25,148 nt of DNA from Pigoraptor vietnamica. Taxonomy: Eukaryota > Opisthokonta > Filasterea. Shown here in pieces: positions 1 through 20,640 of this stretch; position 1 is the first letter of the stretch, and each line of letters starts with the position of its first letter. A model generated the notes under the pieces. The model was not told where the DNA came from. It did not search any database and saw nothing but the letters and a program-made list of their open reading frames with translations. A program made the position numbers and the translations under genes. The stretch spans positions 1-25,148 of the forward strand of contig CALSCQ010001475.1 in NCBI GenBank assembly GCA_943704525.1, in the 5' to 3' direction.

Positions 1-339
1 GATGGCCCTCGACTTCTAAATTACGTCATCTACGCCGATTTGGGAGTCCGACGGAAGCCGATTTGGTCAAATCTAGAAAAATTTGGCCGACTAAATTTTA
101 CCAAATCGAATTTCAGAAGGCACCCAGTAACTGCCCAAAATCGGGCAACGCGATGCTATTGTTAGATTCATGTTACCGTAAATAACATATATGGAAATAT
201 GTGACCATGTAAATCCAATTTTAGAGAAGAAGATGGGTCCGCTTGAAATTGAAAGACGAGTCCGAAAAAATGGAGAAAATGGTCGGATTTCAGATTAAAC
301 CGCACGGACTCTGCGTCGGCTGTGAAACAACAACAGAGG

Positions 340-378
<39 letters not shown>

Positions 379-614
379 CGCATTACCCTCCTTTCTTCAT
401 CAGCCGTTCACTGCACGTGCATAGCTTTGAACTTCTGCAGACTGTATACTTTCAACCTGCGCTACGCAATTTCGGCGCGTGTTATACTCTTGTCACGGGT
501 GTGCGAGTGCGCCGTGGGCGCGGTCGTGTGTGTGTGCGTGCGTGTGGGTGAGCGACCGTTGACGCACCGCCACAGCCGTTCGTGCGTGTGCGCGTGTGCG
601 CAGTCGCCGCCGCC
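1..614. other. Upstream region of the GRAF-like gene, no gene seen
   Basis: No convincing coding region. The first 300 bases are relatively AT-rich and contain short repeated words built on gccgatttgg and gtccgac. A (CA)17 tract lies at 341-374. From about 480 to the start codon the DNA becomes GC-rich and TG/CG-rich, as expected of a 5' leader or promoter. No TATA box can be assigned with confidence. The reading frames here are only translations of the dinucleotide repeat. Confidence 0.5.
341..374. repeat. (CA)17 microsatellite
   Basis: A perfect CA dinucleotide run upstream of the first gene, outside any exon. Confidence 0.95.
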
Positions 615-2021
615 ATGGTGCTCCAACCGCTCGAGTTGGCGGACTGCCAGAAGGACAGCCCGCACTTTCGCAACGCCCTTCGCGCGCACGAAGAGGCGGC
701 GGACGAGATTAACGATCTCATCAAGAATCTCTTAAAGCAGGCGAAGCAGTCATCCGAGTCGTGTCGATCGTACTCGAAGGCGCACAGGGGCCTCGCGCAA
801 GTGCTGCAGGAGTTCAACTTTGAGCGCGTCGGGGATGCTGGCACCGAGGATGAGGTCGAGATCGAGGGCGCGCTCGCGCGGTTTGGCACGAAGTTGATGG
901 AGCTCGAGGACCACCGCGAGTTTATGCTCGAGCAGGGCAACCTCGTGCTGACGGAGCCGCTCGAGTCGTTTCGCCAGGTTGAGCTGGGGGGTATGAAGGA
1001 ACAGAAGAAGGCGTGGGACAAGGAGAGCGAGCGCTTTTACGGCGTGCTCGAGAAGACGCTTTCGCTGAGCGCGAAAAAGAAGGACGCCGTCTACCACGAG
1101 GCGGACGCGCAGCTCGAGCAGGAGCGGCAGTCGCTGCACATGTCGTCGCTCGTCTACGTGCAGAAGCTGACGGAGCTCCAGGAGAAGAAGAAGTTTGAGT
1201 TTGTCGAGAAGATCCTCGCGTACATGCTCAGCCAGATGAGTTTCTTTCACATGGCCTACGAGTCGATGCGCGAGATGGAGCCCTACATCACCCAGCTCAG
1301 CCTCAAGCTGCAGAACACGCGCGAGACGTTCAACACGGAGAGGGAGCTCGTCGGCGAGCTCATGCAGAAGATGATCAACAGGGGACGCGTCGCGGAGCCC
1401 GTCAACCCGAACGCGCCGGCTGTCGAGGGGTACCTCATGATACAGGAGAAGCGAAAGGGCGGCCTCGGGCACACGTGGGGGCGCCACTACTGCAAGTACA
1501 CGCGCGAGGACAAGCGGCTGACGGTGCTCAACTTCAACCAGGGCAAGCTGGTGCGTGCTGGGACTCCGTTTACTTTGATGTGCACGTGCGAGTATGTGTG
1601 ACATGACAGTGTGCCAGTGTGTGTATTATTGTGTGTGTGTGTGTGTGTATGTGTGTGTGTAAGTATGTACGTATGCGTGTATTGTGTAGGTTGCGTTCCT
1701 GTGTTACTGAGATGGTTGGCGACCTTGTGTGAGGCATAGCGCGTTGCTTGTATGCTCATTTCGCGCGTTAATTGGCAGCTTCCTCCCGAGTTTTACGACG
1801 TGTACACGTGCACTCTCTGCGTGCCGGAAGTCATCGACCGGCGATTCTGCTTTGAAATCACGTCCGGCGATAAGTGAGTGGAACACGGTTACGTGCTTTG
1901 CGGACAGCGCTGGGGTTTTTGCGCTCCAGTGCGAAGGGCGTATGTGGAAATTGAGTGAGCAGTGTGTTGCTCACTGTGTGCGTGTCGAGTATGCGTGAAT
2001 GTATATATGAGTGTGTGTGTG

Positions 2022-2053
<32 letters not shown>

Positions 2054-2073
2054 GTGTGTGTGTGTGTCTGTGT

Positions 2074-2104
<31 letters not shown>

Positions 2105-2281
2105 CACTCTGTACCGCGCGCAGGTTGGTGGTGCTACAGGCGATGAGCCAGCGCGACATGGACCACTGGGTCGCGTGCATGACGGAGGGCGCCATGGTGC
2201 GTGAAATTGCGTGGATGTGTGTATGCACAGTGAGGGTTATTGGAGCTGGAGAGGAAAGAGTGTGTGGTTTGAGACTGGGTG

Positions 2282-2325
<44 letters not shown>

Positions 2326-5129
2326 GGCGGGGGGTGGGGGGGGGGCATAGTTGGCTCACTGGCTTTGCCACTGTCGACAGATTCCCTCGCGCGACGGCAT
2401 TGGTACCCCCACGCTCGACCGCAAGAAGGACGCGGACGCAGGTGCGTGCTATCATTTTGTTGTGTAAGCGATGGCGTAGAGGCGCAGAGGGGCAGCCCGA
2501 GCGAACCCTCTCGTGCGCGCAGATATTGCAATTGAGTGCTGGTATCTTCGTTGCTCACGTGCACTACCACCGGTCTCCGCGCTCTTGTGTGTTGCGTCCG
2601 CTTTTTGTCTGCGTCTTTGTGTCTGTCTGTCGTGTGTCCGTCAGTGTGTCTGTCGCGTGTGTGTTTGCATTTGTGCGGCGCGTAACTCACTGCTTCTCGC
2701 TCCCGCGCGCAGGCGGCATGATCGGCCTGTCGTTTGTGGACAAGTGCATCCAAATTGTGGAATCTCGCGGTGCGTACTCACTGCGTTGATTCGCAGCCAT
2801 TGAGACAGCACGGGCGCGGACTTGACGCACGCACACCCACATCTCTAACACACTTTTGTGAGGTAACATTGCTCACACAATTTCTCTCTTGCCGTTGCAG
2901 GCCTTCAGCAGGAGGGCCTATATCGACTGCCCGGCGTCCAATCGAAGGTCAACAGGCTCGTGCAGCTCGGCATGGGTGCGTGTCAGCGTCTGCTTTCGGG
3001 ACATTGAATGGCTTGTGACAATATGCCGCTCCCTTATACTGGGAGTGTTACTGTGGCCGACATACGCGTTCTTGGCGCTCTTTCCCCCGTCTTCTGTATG
3101 TGTGCCATGTCTAATGTGCACACACACCCCTTCTCTGGTCCTTCAGAGAACAAGAACTTCTCCGACGACGACGAGATGGACATTAAGACGGTGTGCAGTG
3201 CGCTGAAGCAGTACTTTCGGCAGCTCAAGAAGCCCCTGATGACGTTTGAGATGCACGACGAGTTTCTCTACGGAATTCGTGGGTATTCGCCTCCTGTGCG
3301 CTGTTGTATGTGTGTGAATGTGCTTCATGCACGTCACACACACGCAAGCATGCGTTATGACGTAGTGCGTGTTGTCTTGTCCGCAATTTATTCAGTCAAA
3401 CTCTCACGCACTCTCAAAGCACACAACATCGATAGACACGCGCGACGACAGATATACGCACGCACACACACACACACACATACACATGCCCTACGCACAC
3501 ATACACATGCCCACATACACCTGCAGCTCCACGTGACATTCGTATCGCCTCACTCACGCGCGTCCGTTGGCAGGGATTGAGGACCGCACGCAGCGCCTTA
3601 TGACCATGCACACCCTACTCCAACGACTGCCGAAAGAGAACTTTGAAGTGCTCAAGAAGGTCATGTGCCACTTGAAAAAGTGAGTGCTGGGCATGCACAC
3701 TCATACGCACAGCGCGCCATCGCACCCACGCCCACTTCCGCACAGTCCGCCCATGCCCACTCCCGCACAGTCCGCATGAGGCACTATGCACGCGCACCTT
3801 ATCCCATCTGGACACTCACGCAAACCTGTCACCAGGGTGAGCGACAACGCCGAGCAGAACAAGATGCTTCCCAGCAACCTCGGCGTGTGCTTCGGTCCCA
3901 CGCTCATGCGCGCGAAGGAAGAGTCGATGGCGGCCATTATGAACATCAAGTACCAGAACTACATCGTCGAAACGCTCATCGAAGAGTATGCCTACTTTTT
4001 CGAGACTGCGCCGACCGACGGCGGCGCGCAGGGACAATCGTACGCGCAGCAGCAGCCCTCGCAGTCGTCGCAACAGCAGTCGTCGTCCGCGCAAGAGTCG
4101 AGCGAGGAGGACGAGCCGCCACACACACCCACGCAGACGCAAGCCCCGCAGCAGGCGCCGCCGCGCCGCCCCCCTCTCCCCGCCGTCCCCACGTCCAAGC
4201 CGCCGCCACCGCCGCCCAAGAAGGTCCGGCCGCTCTCCGCGACGCTCTCGGCGTTGCCGACGATGCCATCGCCAACGACGTCTGTCCACGAGGCACAGCA
4301 GGACGCCCCGGCGCCCGCCGCCGCCGCGCCTGCGGCCGCCCCGTCGCGAGGCGCCGAGTCGCCGCCGACCACCGCCGCAGCGCAAGCGCCGAGCCTGCCT
4401 GGCGGCAAGCCAGTCGCCGTGCGGAGGGCCGTGCCTCTTCCGCCCGCGCCCTCCACGCCCAAGGCGCTCCCCCAAGTGCCCAACGGTGCGGCTGCTGCGC
4501 CTGCTGCTTCCGCACCACCGGCAGCGGCTGCTGCGCCTGCTGCTTCCGCACCACCGGCAGCGGCCGAACCGCAGTCGGCGGCCGCCCCTCCACGCCCCGT
4601 GCCTGCCGCGCGTCCCTCTCTTCCCTCACAGGCGCCCCCTGCCCGTAAGTCTGGGGACGACATTCGCAAGCCCGAACCCCCGGGTCGACCCAAGGCACCG
4701 CTGCGTGTGTGGCCGCCGCCCGCGCAAGGGAACGACGACGAACCGAAGGAAACCCCCCCTGCGAAGGAGCCGGCCAAGCTTGGCGACAGCAAGCCGCTCC
4801 CCGTGCGGCCGCGATCGCCCGCGCCGGTGCGCCCGAAGCCCGGGTCCGTTACCTCAGGGAAGAGGGCCGTTGCGTTGTACGACTGTCAGGGTGACGACGA
4901 GACCGAGCTCACGTTCAGCGTCAATAGCATTCTCGTGGACGGTGGGTGTTTCTGGGAGTCATGTTGCCCTTTGGCCGTCGTTTGCGTTATGGTTCGGTCG
5001 CCGATTCACTGATGCGCTGATGTTTGCGTTGCAGTGAAAGAGAGCGACGAGCCCGGGTGGCTCGAAGGCACCATCGAGGGCACGTCGACAAAGGGGCTGT
5101 TCCCCGCCAATTACGTGCGGTACTTGTGA
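615..5129 (+). CDS. GRAF/oligophrenin-like Rho GTPase-activating protein (BAR-PH-RhoGAP-SH3)
   Basis: Exons: 615-1550, 1779-1873, 2124-2196, 2381-2441, 2713-2769, 2901-2975, 3147-3278, 3574-3679, 3836-4941, 5035-5129. They join in frame to 911 aa. The start ATG sits in a strong Kozak context (gccgccgccATGg). Domains in order: BAR (about residues 5-250, charged helical, membrane-curvature binding); PH (from [14 protein letters not shown] at about 270 to about 368); RhoGAP (about 390-560) with EGLYR carrying the predicted arginine finger R416, then [10 protein letters not shown] and [12 protein letters not shown]; a Pro/Ala-rich linker with PPLPAVP- and PPPPPPKK-like SH3 ligands (about 575-850); and a C-terminal SH3 (ALYDC at 858 to FPANYVRYL). 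This is the order of ARHGAP26/10/42. The inferred role is to stimulate GTP hydrolysis by a Rho/Cdc42-type GTPase at curved membranes, as in endocytosis. The SH3 is split by the last intron (93 bases). Which paralogue it matches cannot be decided. Confidence 0.92.
1631..1660. repeat. (GT)n tract in intron 1 of the GRAF-like gene
   Basis: A GT run interrupted once by AT, about 80 bases after the donor at 1551. Confidence 0.9.
2011..2101. repeat. Long imperfect (GT)n tract in intron 2 of the GRAF-like gene
   Basis: About 90 bases of GT repeats with a few GG, CG and CT interruptions. It ends about 22 bases before the acceptor at 2123, so it occupies the place where a polypyrimidine tract would be expected. 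Confidence 0.93.
2286..2322. repeat. (GT)n tract in intron 3 of the GRAF-like gene
   Basis: A near-perfect GT run followed directly by a G-rich stretch (2324-2345) that could form a G-quadruplex in the transcript. Confidence 0.92.
3463..3480. repeat. (CA)9 tract in intron 7 of the GRAF-like gene
   Basis: A CA run on the coding strand. It is opposite in orientation to the GT tracts of introns 1-3. Confidence 0.9.
4488..4559 (+). repeat. 36-base in-frame tandem duplication in the proline-rich linker
   Basis: Two copies of a 36-base unit start at 4488 and 4524. Together they encode two successive copies of a 12-residue Ala/Pro/Ser-rich segment ([12 protein letters not shown] type). The copies look identical at base level, which points to a recent duplication. 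Being a multiple of three, it only lengthens the flexible linker. Confidence 0.93.
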
Positions 5130-5727
5130 TGTACAACAATGGAGACATGACACGAGCGTGCCTCTTCAATGTGCCTCTTAAGTGCCTTGTGTGTGACCGT
5201 TGACGAGCGTCGGAGTGAGTCATTATTGCGCAACCCTACCTAACCCCCACACCCACGCACACGCACGTGCACGTGGACTGTTTACGCACGCGCGCTTTGA
5301 AGCGTGTGTGCGATGCCCTGCCCCGCGTGGGAGTGGGGTATGGGAGGCATTTTTGTTGTCGGTAACAGGCGCGGTTACCCTTGGCCGAGCAATTAGCCAA
5401 TCGGAAGTGGCTCGGGAGCAGGCGTGCCCGATATTTTTAGCACCCTCACACACGCACACGCACGCACGCACGCAGACACACGCCTTGTCTCTGTGTCATT
5501 ACGCAAAGTCCCACCCGATAGCGCGGAACAGAACAACACACAAGCCGTGCAGCCACGTGTACAAGCCGTGCACGTCACTCTCTCTCATTTTTCCGTGTTC
5601 TATCGGAGGTTCATCTCCACAGTCGATCTCCTCAATTCATTTGAACAGCCACTCTGAAACCCGCGCATCTCAGTGTGTCTATCCAGCATTCACTGACAGC
5701 AACCAACCAGCACATCTCCCAGCCGTC
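5130..5727. promoter_or_regulatory. Intergenic region: 3' end of the GRAF-like gene and probable ATPase promoter
   Basis: 598 bases between two head-to-tail genes. No ORF here looks coding. A CCAAT box occurs at 5397-5401 (agCCAATcgg), and an AT-rich TATA-like stretch (atattttta) follows at 5431-5439, about 290 bases before the ATPase start. This spacing suits a core promoter with a long leader, but motifs this short can occur by chance. A (CA/CG)n patch lies at about 5447-5479. No clear AATAAA follows the first gene. Confidence 0.35.
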
Positions 5728-12560
<6,833 letters not shown>

Positions 12561-12928
12561 TTTCGTTACAGTTTGGGTCACTGCGCAAAGGGCCACCCGC
12601 GCGTGCTCTTTGCGCCGTGAGATATGTGCGTAATGCGTGGCGTGTGCGTGCGTCCTTTTTCTTGCGTGCCGTCGGTCGGTTCGGTTGCGTGGCTACCAAT
12701 TGCCAATATGTTCCCACTCTAAATGATATCAATTTCTGCCCGAAACATTTTCCCGTTGAGCCATTCACGCGCAAATTGCGAAAAGGCGCTCCCAGCGCTA
12801 CGCAGTACACTCGCAGTACAGCCAGTACCTCTTTCCTCAACGCCACAAACCAGGACCGTCTTTGTCCGTGGACACAACAGTGAAACGCACAGACGCCCTT
12901 CGCTTTGCAAAACTCCGTTTACTCCTGC
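12561..12928. other. Convergent intergenic region between the ATPase and HisRS genes
   Basis: 368 bases between two converging stop codons. It must hold both 3' untranslated regions and both polyadenylation sites. No coding potential and no canonical AATAAA on either strand was seen. The stretch at about 12720-12780 is slightly AT-rich. Confidence 0.5.
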
Positions 12929-16730
<3,802 letters not shown>

Positions 16731-16817
16731 CGTGTCTGTGAGTGCGTGCGTGCGCGCGCGTACTCCTATGTGGGCGTGCGACAAGGTAACAACACAAGTC
16801 TTGTACGCTACGACTCT

Positions 16818-16823
<6 letters not shown>

Positions 16824-16852
<29 letters not shown>
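16824..16852. repeat. (TG)n tract between the divergent synthetase genes
   Basis: A near-perfect TG run about 95 bases upstream of the HisRS start codon. Confidence 0.92.
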
Positions 16853-16855
<3 letters not shown>

Positions 16856-17158
16856 TCGTCCCACACGTGCCACAGCCGTTTCATGCACGTGATGAAACCC
16901 ACCCGTGACTCATGCTTATCTGTCTCATCATCCGGGGTGGTATGCGATAGTAAATATATGGGGAGGCTTTCAGTGCCCCGTATGTGTGCATGTGCGCATC
17001 AGCTGTGTGTGTGCGTGCGTGCGTGTGCGTGCGTGCGTGCGTGCGCAACGAGCGTCCGTGTGCGTGCCGTGCACACTTCGTTGTGGCGCACACATATCTG
17101 CACAACAATAATCGACGGTGAGGGTCAGTTTGTATCACCCTTCGTGCATTCCCCTTAT

Positions 17159-17275
17159 ATGCTGTGTCGCACCTTCGCCCGCTCGCTGCAGTTCGGTCGC
17201 GTGACATCGGCCTTTGTTATCCCGCGCGTGGCTCCTAAACGCACACGCCGCGTCCTCTCAAGGGCATTCACGGAC
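17159..17275 (+). other. In-frame N-terminal extension of ArgRS, possible mitochondrial targeting peptide
   Basis: The ATG at 17159 is in frame with the main start at 17276, with no stop between. The 39 added residues begin MLCRTFARSLQFGRV and contain about nine Arg/Lys, several Ser/Thr and no acidic residue until the Asp just before the main Met. That is the composition of a mitochondrial presequence. It resembles the way yeast makes cytosolic and mitochondrial synthetases from one gene by alternative starts. Whether the transcript includes this ATG cannot be seen. Confidence 0.55.
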
Positions 17276-19895
17276 ATGGCGTCGGCAGAGCAGACGATTG
17301 CGGCTTACGAGAAGCGTGTCGCCGAAGCGGTGCGTTTTTGTGTCTGCGCTCCCGCCGCTTGTTACGTGTTAACGTATTATGAGTCGACACCGTGCACATG
17401 CATTGCGTGGTAACTGTTAGATCGAAGTTGGCGTGTGTCCTTGTGTCACGTGGCCCTGTTACGCGAGTGCATGTAGTGATCCCATGGCCGTTTGTTGCGT
17501 TTGTGTTATCAGGAGAAGAGCGTGGCCGAGCTGCGCAAGAAGCTGAGCGACGTCCAGGCGACTCTCTCGGGCAAGGGCGGCGCTTCGGACGAAGAGACGC
17601 TCAACAAGCTTCGCCAGGAGAACGCAAAGCTCAAGTACCAGATGCTGCACCTCAAGCGCAATCTCGACGCAGAGCTTGCCGGTGGCAGCGCCTCTGCGCC
17701 CGCCAAGCGCCCCGCGTTGGAGCGCTACACGTTCAAGATGGACGACGCGCACATGCCGAACGTCGCGGAGGCCGTCGCCGGGTACATGCGCAACGCGGTC
17801 CGCGCTGCGTTCCCCACGGCGGGCGAGCTGAACGTGCAGGTGACGAGCTCAGACAAGTTTGGGGACTACCAGTGCCCGTCTGCGATGGCGATCGCGAAGG
17901 CGCTGAAGGGCCAGCCGAACGCGCCCGCGAACCCGCGCGAGGCGGCCCAGCGGATCATTGACAACGTGGAGAAGAACGACGTGATTGCGAAGCTGGAGAT
18001 CGCCGGCGCGGGCTTTATCAACGTGCACCTCGCCGTCCCGTTCATGAAGAGCGTCGTGTCGTCGATTGTGACGCGTGGCGTGCGCCCGCCGCGGCTGGAT
18101 CGCAAGCGGGTGATCGTGGACTTTAGCTCTCCGAACATTGCGAAGGAGATGCACGTGGGCCACCTCCGCTCGACGATTATCGGCGACTGCATCTGCCGCC
18201 TGCTCGAGTTTTGCGAGATGGACGTGCTGCGCGTGAACCACGTGGGCGACTGGGGCACGCAGTTTGGGATGCTCATTGCGCACCTGAAGGATATGTTCCC
18301 GGACTACGCCACGGTGTCGCCGCCCATCGGAGACCTCCAGGTGCGCGTGTGGGCGTGCGTGCGTGCGCGTGCGTTGTGCGTGTGGTGTATGTGTTGCGTG
18401 TGCGTGTGAGTTGGTATGTTGTGTGCCTGAGTGATAGCGTGGTCTAGTAATCATCGCGAGCGGCATTGGGAAAACAGCCGCTATGTTCTGCGCGTGTCCA
18501 GTGTGCCGCTGGTGTCAGCGTCCTATATACCTGTGTTTGAAACGTGCGACTCTTTCGTTCCCCTTCCTTGCGCCTCACTCTCCGCACAATGGCAGGCCTT
18601 CTACAAGGCGAGCAAGAAGCGCTTTGACGACGACCCCGAATTCAAGCGCCGCGCCTACGAGCACGTCGTCCTCCTCCAGAACGGCGACGCCGAGGTCACG
18701 CGCGGGTGGAAGCTCATCTGCGATGTCAGCCGCGCCGAGTTTCAGAAGATTTACGACCGCCTCCGCATTCGCATCGAGGAACGCGGCGAGTCGTTCTACC
18801 AGCCGCTCATGGCGCCCGTCGTCGCGGACTGCGAGGCCAAGGGGCTCGTCGTGACGGAGGAGGGACGCAAGGTCCTGTTTGTCGAGGGTCAGCAGGTGCG
18901 CGTGTGTGTGTGTGTGCGAGTGGCTTCCCCCGCCCCTCCGAAAGCGTCTTCCTTTCGCTGTTGATGAAATGGGGTTGACTTTCCGACGTCCCTATGACGT
19001 CACGCCGTCCATCCCATGCTGAGCACTCTCTATACTCTCCACCCCTCAGGTGCCGTTGACGCTCGTCAAGTCGGACGGCGGCTTCACGTACGACACGAGC
19101 GACCTCGCCGCCCTTCGCTACCGCGTGAACGACCAGAAGGCGTCGTGGGTCATCTACGTCGTGGACCAGGGACAGGCCCTCCACTTTGAGCTCATCTTCG
19201 CCGCCGCGGCCAAGGCAGGCTACTACGACCCCGCGACGTCCCGCGTGGAGCACGTGGGCTTTGGCGTCGTTCTCGGCGAGGACGGCAAGAAGTTCAAGAC
19301 GCGCTCTGGCGACACTGTGCGTCTTGTCGACCTCCTCGACGAGGCCATTGAGCGCGCGGGTGCGGTGCTCAAGGAGAAGAACCGCGACGCCGAGCTCTCG
19401 CCGGAGGAGCTGGAGAGGGCGAAGAACGCGGTGGCGTACGGCGCCGTCAAGTACGCGGACCTCTCGTGCACGCGGCAGACGGACTACGTCTTCTCGTTTG
19501 ACCGCATGCTGTCGCTCAAGGGCAACACGGCGGCGTACCTCCTCTACGCCTACACGCGCATCCGCTCGGTCGCGCGCAAGGCCGGCGTCGACATCAACTC
19601 TCCCGAGTTCAAGGCGTCGTCGGCGGACCCCCAGAACGAGAAGGAGATCAAGCTGGCGCGCTCCCTCGTCCGCTTCCCCGAGGTGATCGTCCGCGTCGTC
19701 GACACGTTCTGCCCGCACTTCCTCTGCGATTACCTGTACGATCTGTGCAACGCCTTCACCGAATTTTACGACAACTGCCGCGTGATTGAGAACGGGACGG
19801 TGAACATGCCGCGCCTCCACCTCATCGAAGCGACGGCGCGCGTCATGGCGCAGGGCTTTGACATTTTGGGCCTCACGCCCGTCGACCGCATGTGA
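17276..19895 (+). CDS. Arginyl-tRNA synthetase with N-terminal leucine zipper
   Basis: Exons: 17276-17329, 17513-18340, 18596-18895, 19050-19895, joining in frame to 675 aa (animal RARS1 is about 660). All three introns are phase 0. Residues 1-80 form a coiled coil ending LRQENAKLKYQMLHLKRNL, the leucine zipper that in animals joins ArgRS to the multi-synthetase complex. Next come the N-terminal tRNA-recognition domain (FGDYQCPSAMAIAKAL), the class I signature SSPNIAKEMHVGHLRS with the HIGH-type tetrad HVGH at 232-235, NHVGDWGTQFG, the degenerate KMSKS-loop equivalent KFKTRSG (475-481), and a helical anticodon-binding domain ending GFDILGLTPVDRM. It attaches arginine to tRNA-Arg and needs the tRNA for amino-acid activation in this family. 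An in-frame ATG at 17159 would add a 39-residue Arg-rich leader, so a mitochondrial form is possible. It diverges from HisRS. Confidence 0.96.
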
Positions 19896-20640
19896 GCGGC
19901 GTGGAATGAACGGTGCATCAGAGGAGTGCAACTCAATTTGAGCTAGTTTTAATACTTGTTTGTAGGCTTTGACAAAAGATTTTTGGACTTGCGCCCATGG
20001 CGACCCCTCGTAAAATTTTATACAAAATTTTTTCTTGTCAAGATAAATAAATTTTTGCAGGCCACTCATTGACAACCGGCGGCTTAAAAATTAAAGTAGT
20101 GACTCAGTGGCCGGGGCTGTGTGTTGCGCCGGCCGGCTCGTATCGCATCGTATGCCGGCCGCTCAGTTTCGGAGGCGTACCGACCATGCACGCGAGCGCC
20201 GAGAAGGTCTCTGTCGAGGCTGCTGTCCAGTGGCGAACCACCCGAGCGGCAAACCCACGCACTTCCTCGGCCCGTCGCTGCAATCATAACCCGGGCTGGC
20301 GCCCCGGCGTCGCGCCTTCATCGAATGGATTGAGCCCTAGGATGAGTCTGTGCGTTCCCCCGCCCAATGTGACGGCGAGAATATAAAGCATTTTTTTTGT
20401 GTATTAGGATGCAGAGCCGAATAACGATGCTTCACTCGTTCACGCAACCAGCCGAAAACACGGATAAGGGATCGACCCCAAAGCTGAAAGGATTGGCACG
20501 GCATAAGAATACAGCGTCGCTACGACGGTCAGTACCATTTCGTGTCGTTGACGACGGTCAGTACCATTTCGTGTCGTTGTCGTATGTGGCCCCGCAATTG
20601 TTCGCCGCCATTTTGTTGAAACCGATAACACCACGCAGAT
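19896..20640. other. Intergenic region after ArgRS, with a candidate poly(A) signal
   Basis: No gene is recognised. An AT-rich stretch at 19940-20060 contains AATAAA at 20046-20051, about 150 bases after the ArgRS stop, a plausible polyadenylation signal. The rest (20090-20520) is of mixed composition with no coding signature on either strand. Bases 20522-20579 hold a tandem duplication. The next recognisable sequence is the decayed edge of the pentapeptide array from about 20640. Confidence 0.45.
20522..20579. repeat. Perfect 29-base tandem duplication
   Basis: Units 20522-20550 and 20551-20579 are identical (they start acgacggtcagtaccatttc). There are only two copies with no spacer, so this is not an array of the CRISPR kind. 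Confidence 0.95.

Larger units (their letters stand above)
16731..17275. promoter_or_regulatory. Divergent intergenic region (bidirectional promoter) of the HisRS and ArgRS genes
   Basis: 545 bases separate the HisRS start (16730, minus) from the ArgRS main start (17276, plus), or 428 to the upstream ArgRS ATG at 17159. It contains a (TG)n tract at 16824-16852, a second TG/CG-rich patch at about 17002-17044 and an AT-rich word (gtaaatatatgg) at about 16950-16961. The start sites of both transcripts must lie here. No defined transcription factor site is recognised. Confidence 0.6.

Noticed and set aside
243-735. ORFs containing THTHTH or CVCVCV runs, here and elsewhere in the window
   Set aside because: They are translations of CA/TG microsatellites and have no other coding signature.
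3816-4792. Long antisense and alternative-frame ORFs over the GRAF-like proline-rich exon
   Set aside because: They are Arg/Ala/Gly-rich translations of a GC-rich repetitive region, with no motifs, and overlap a well-supported exon.
16731-16784. Upstream extension of HisRS in frame with the start, as a mitochondrial leader
   Set aside because: The frame is open but its first codon is TTG, not ATG. No in-frame ATG lies upstream, so there is no sequence support for a longer form.
20522-20579. Direct repeats of 29 bases as a CRISPR-like array
   Set aside because: There are only two head-to-tail copies without spacers, in a eukaryotic genome. The 33- to 35-base repeats at 23731 also have no unique spacers.
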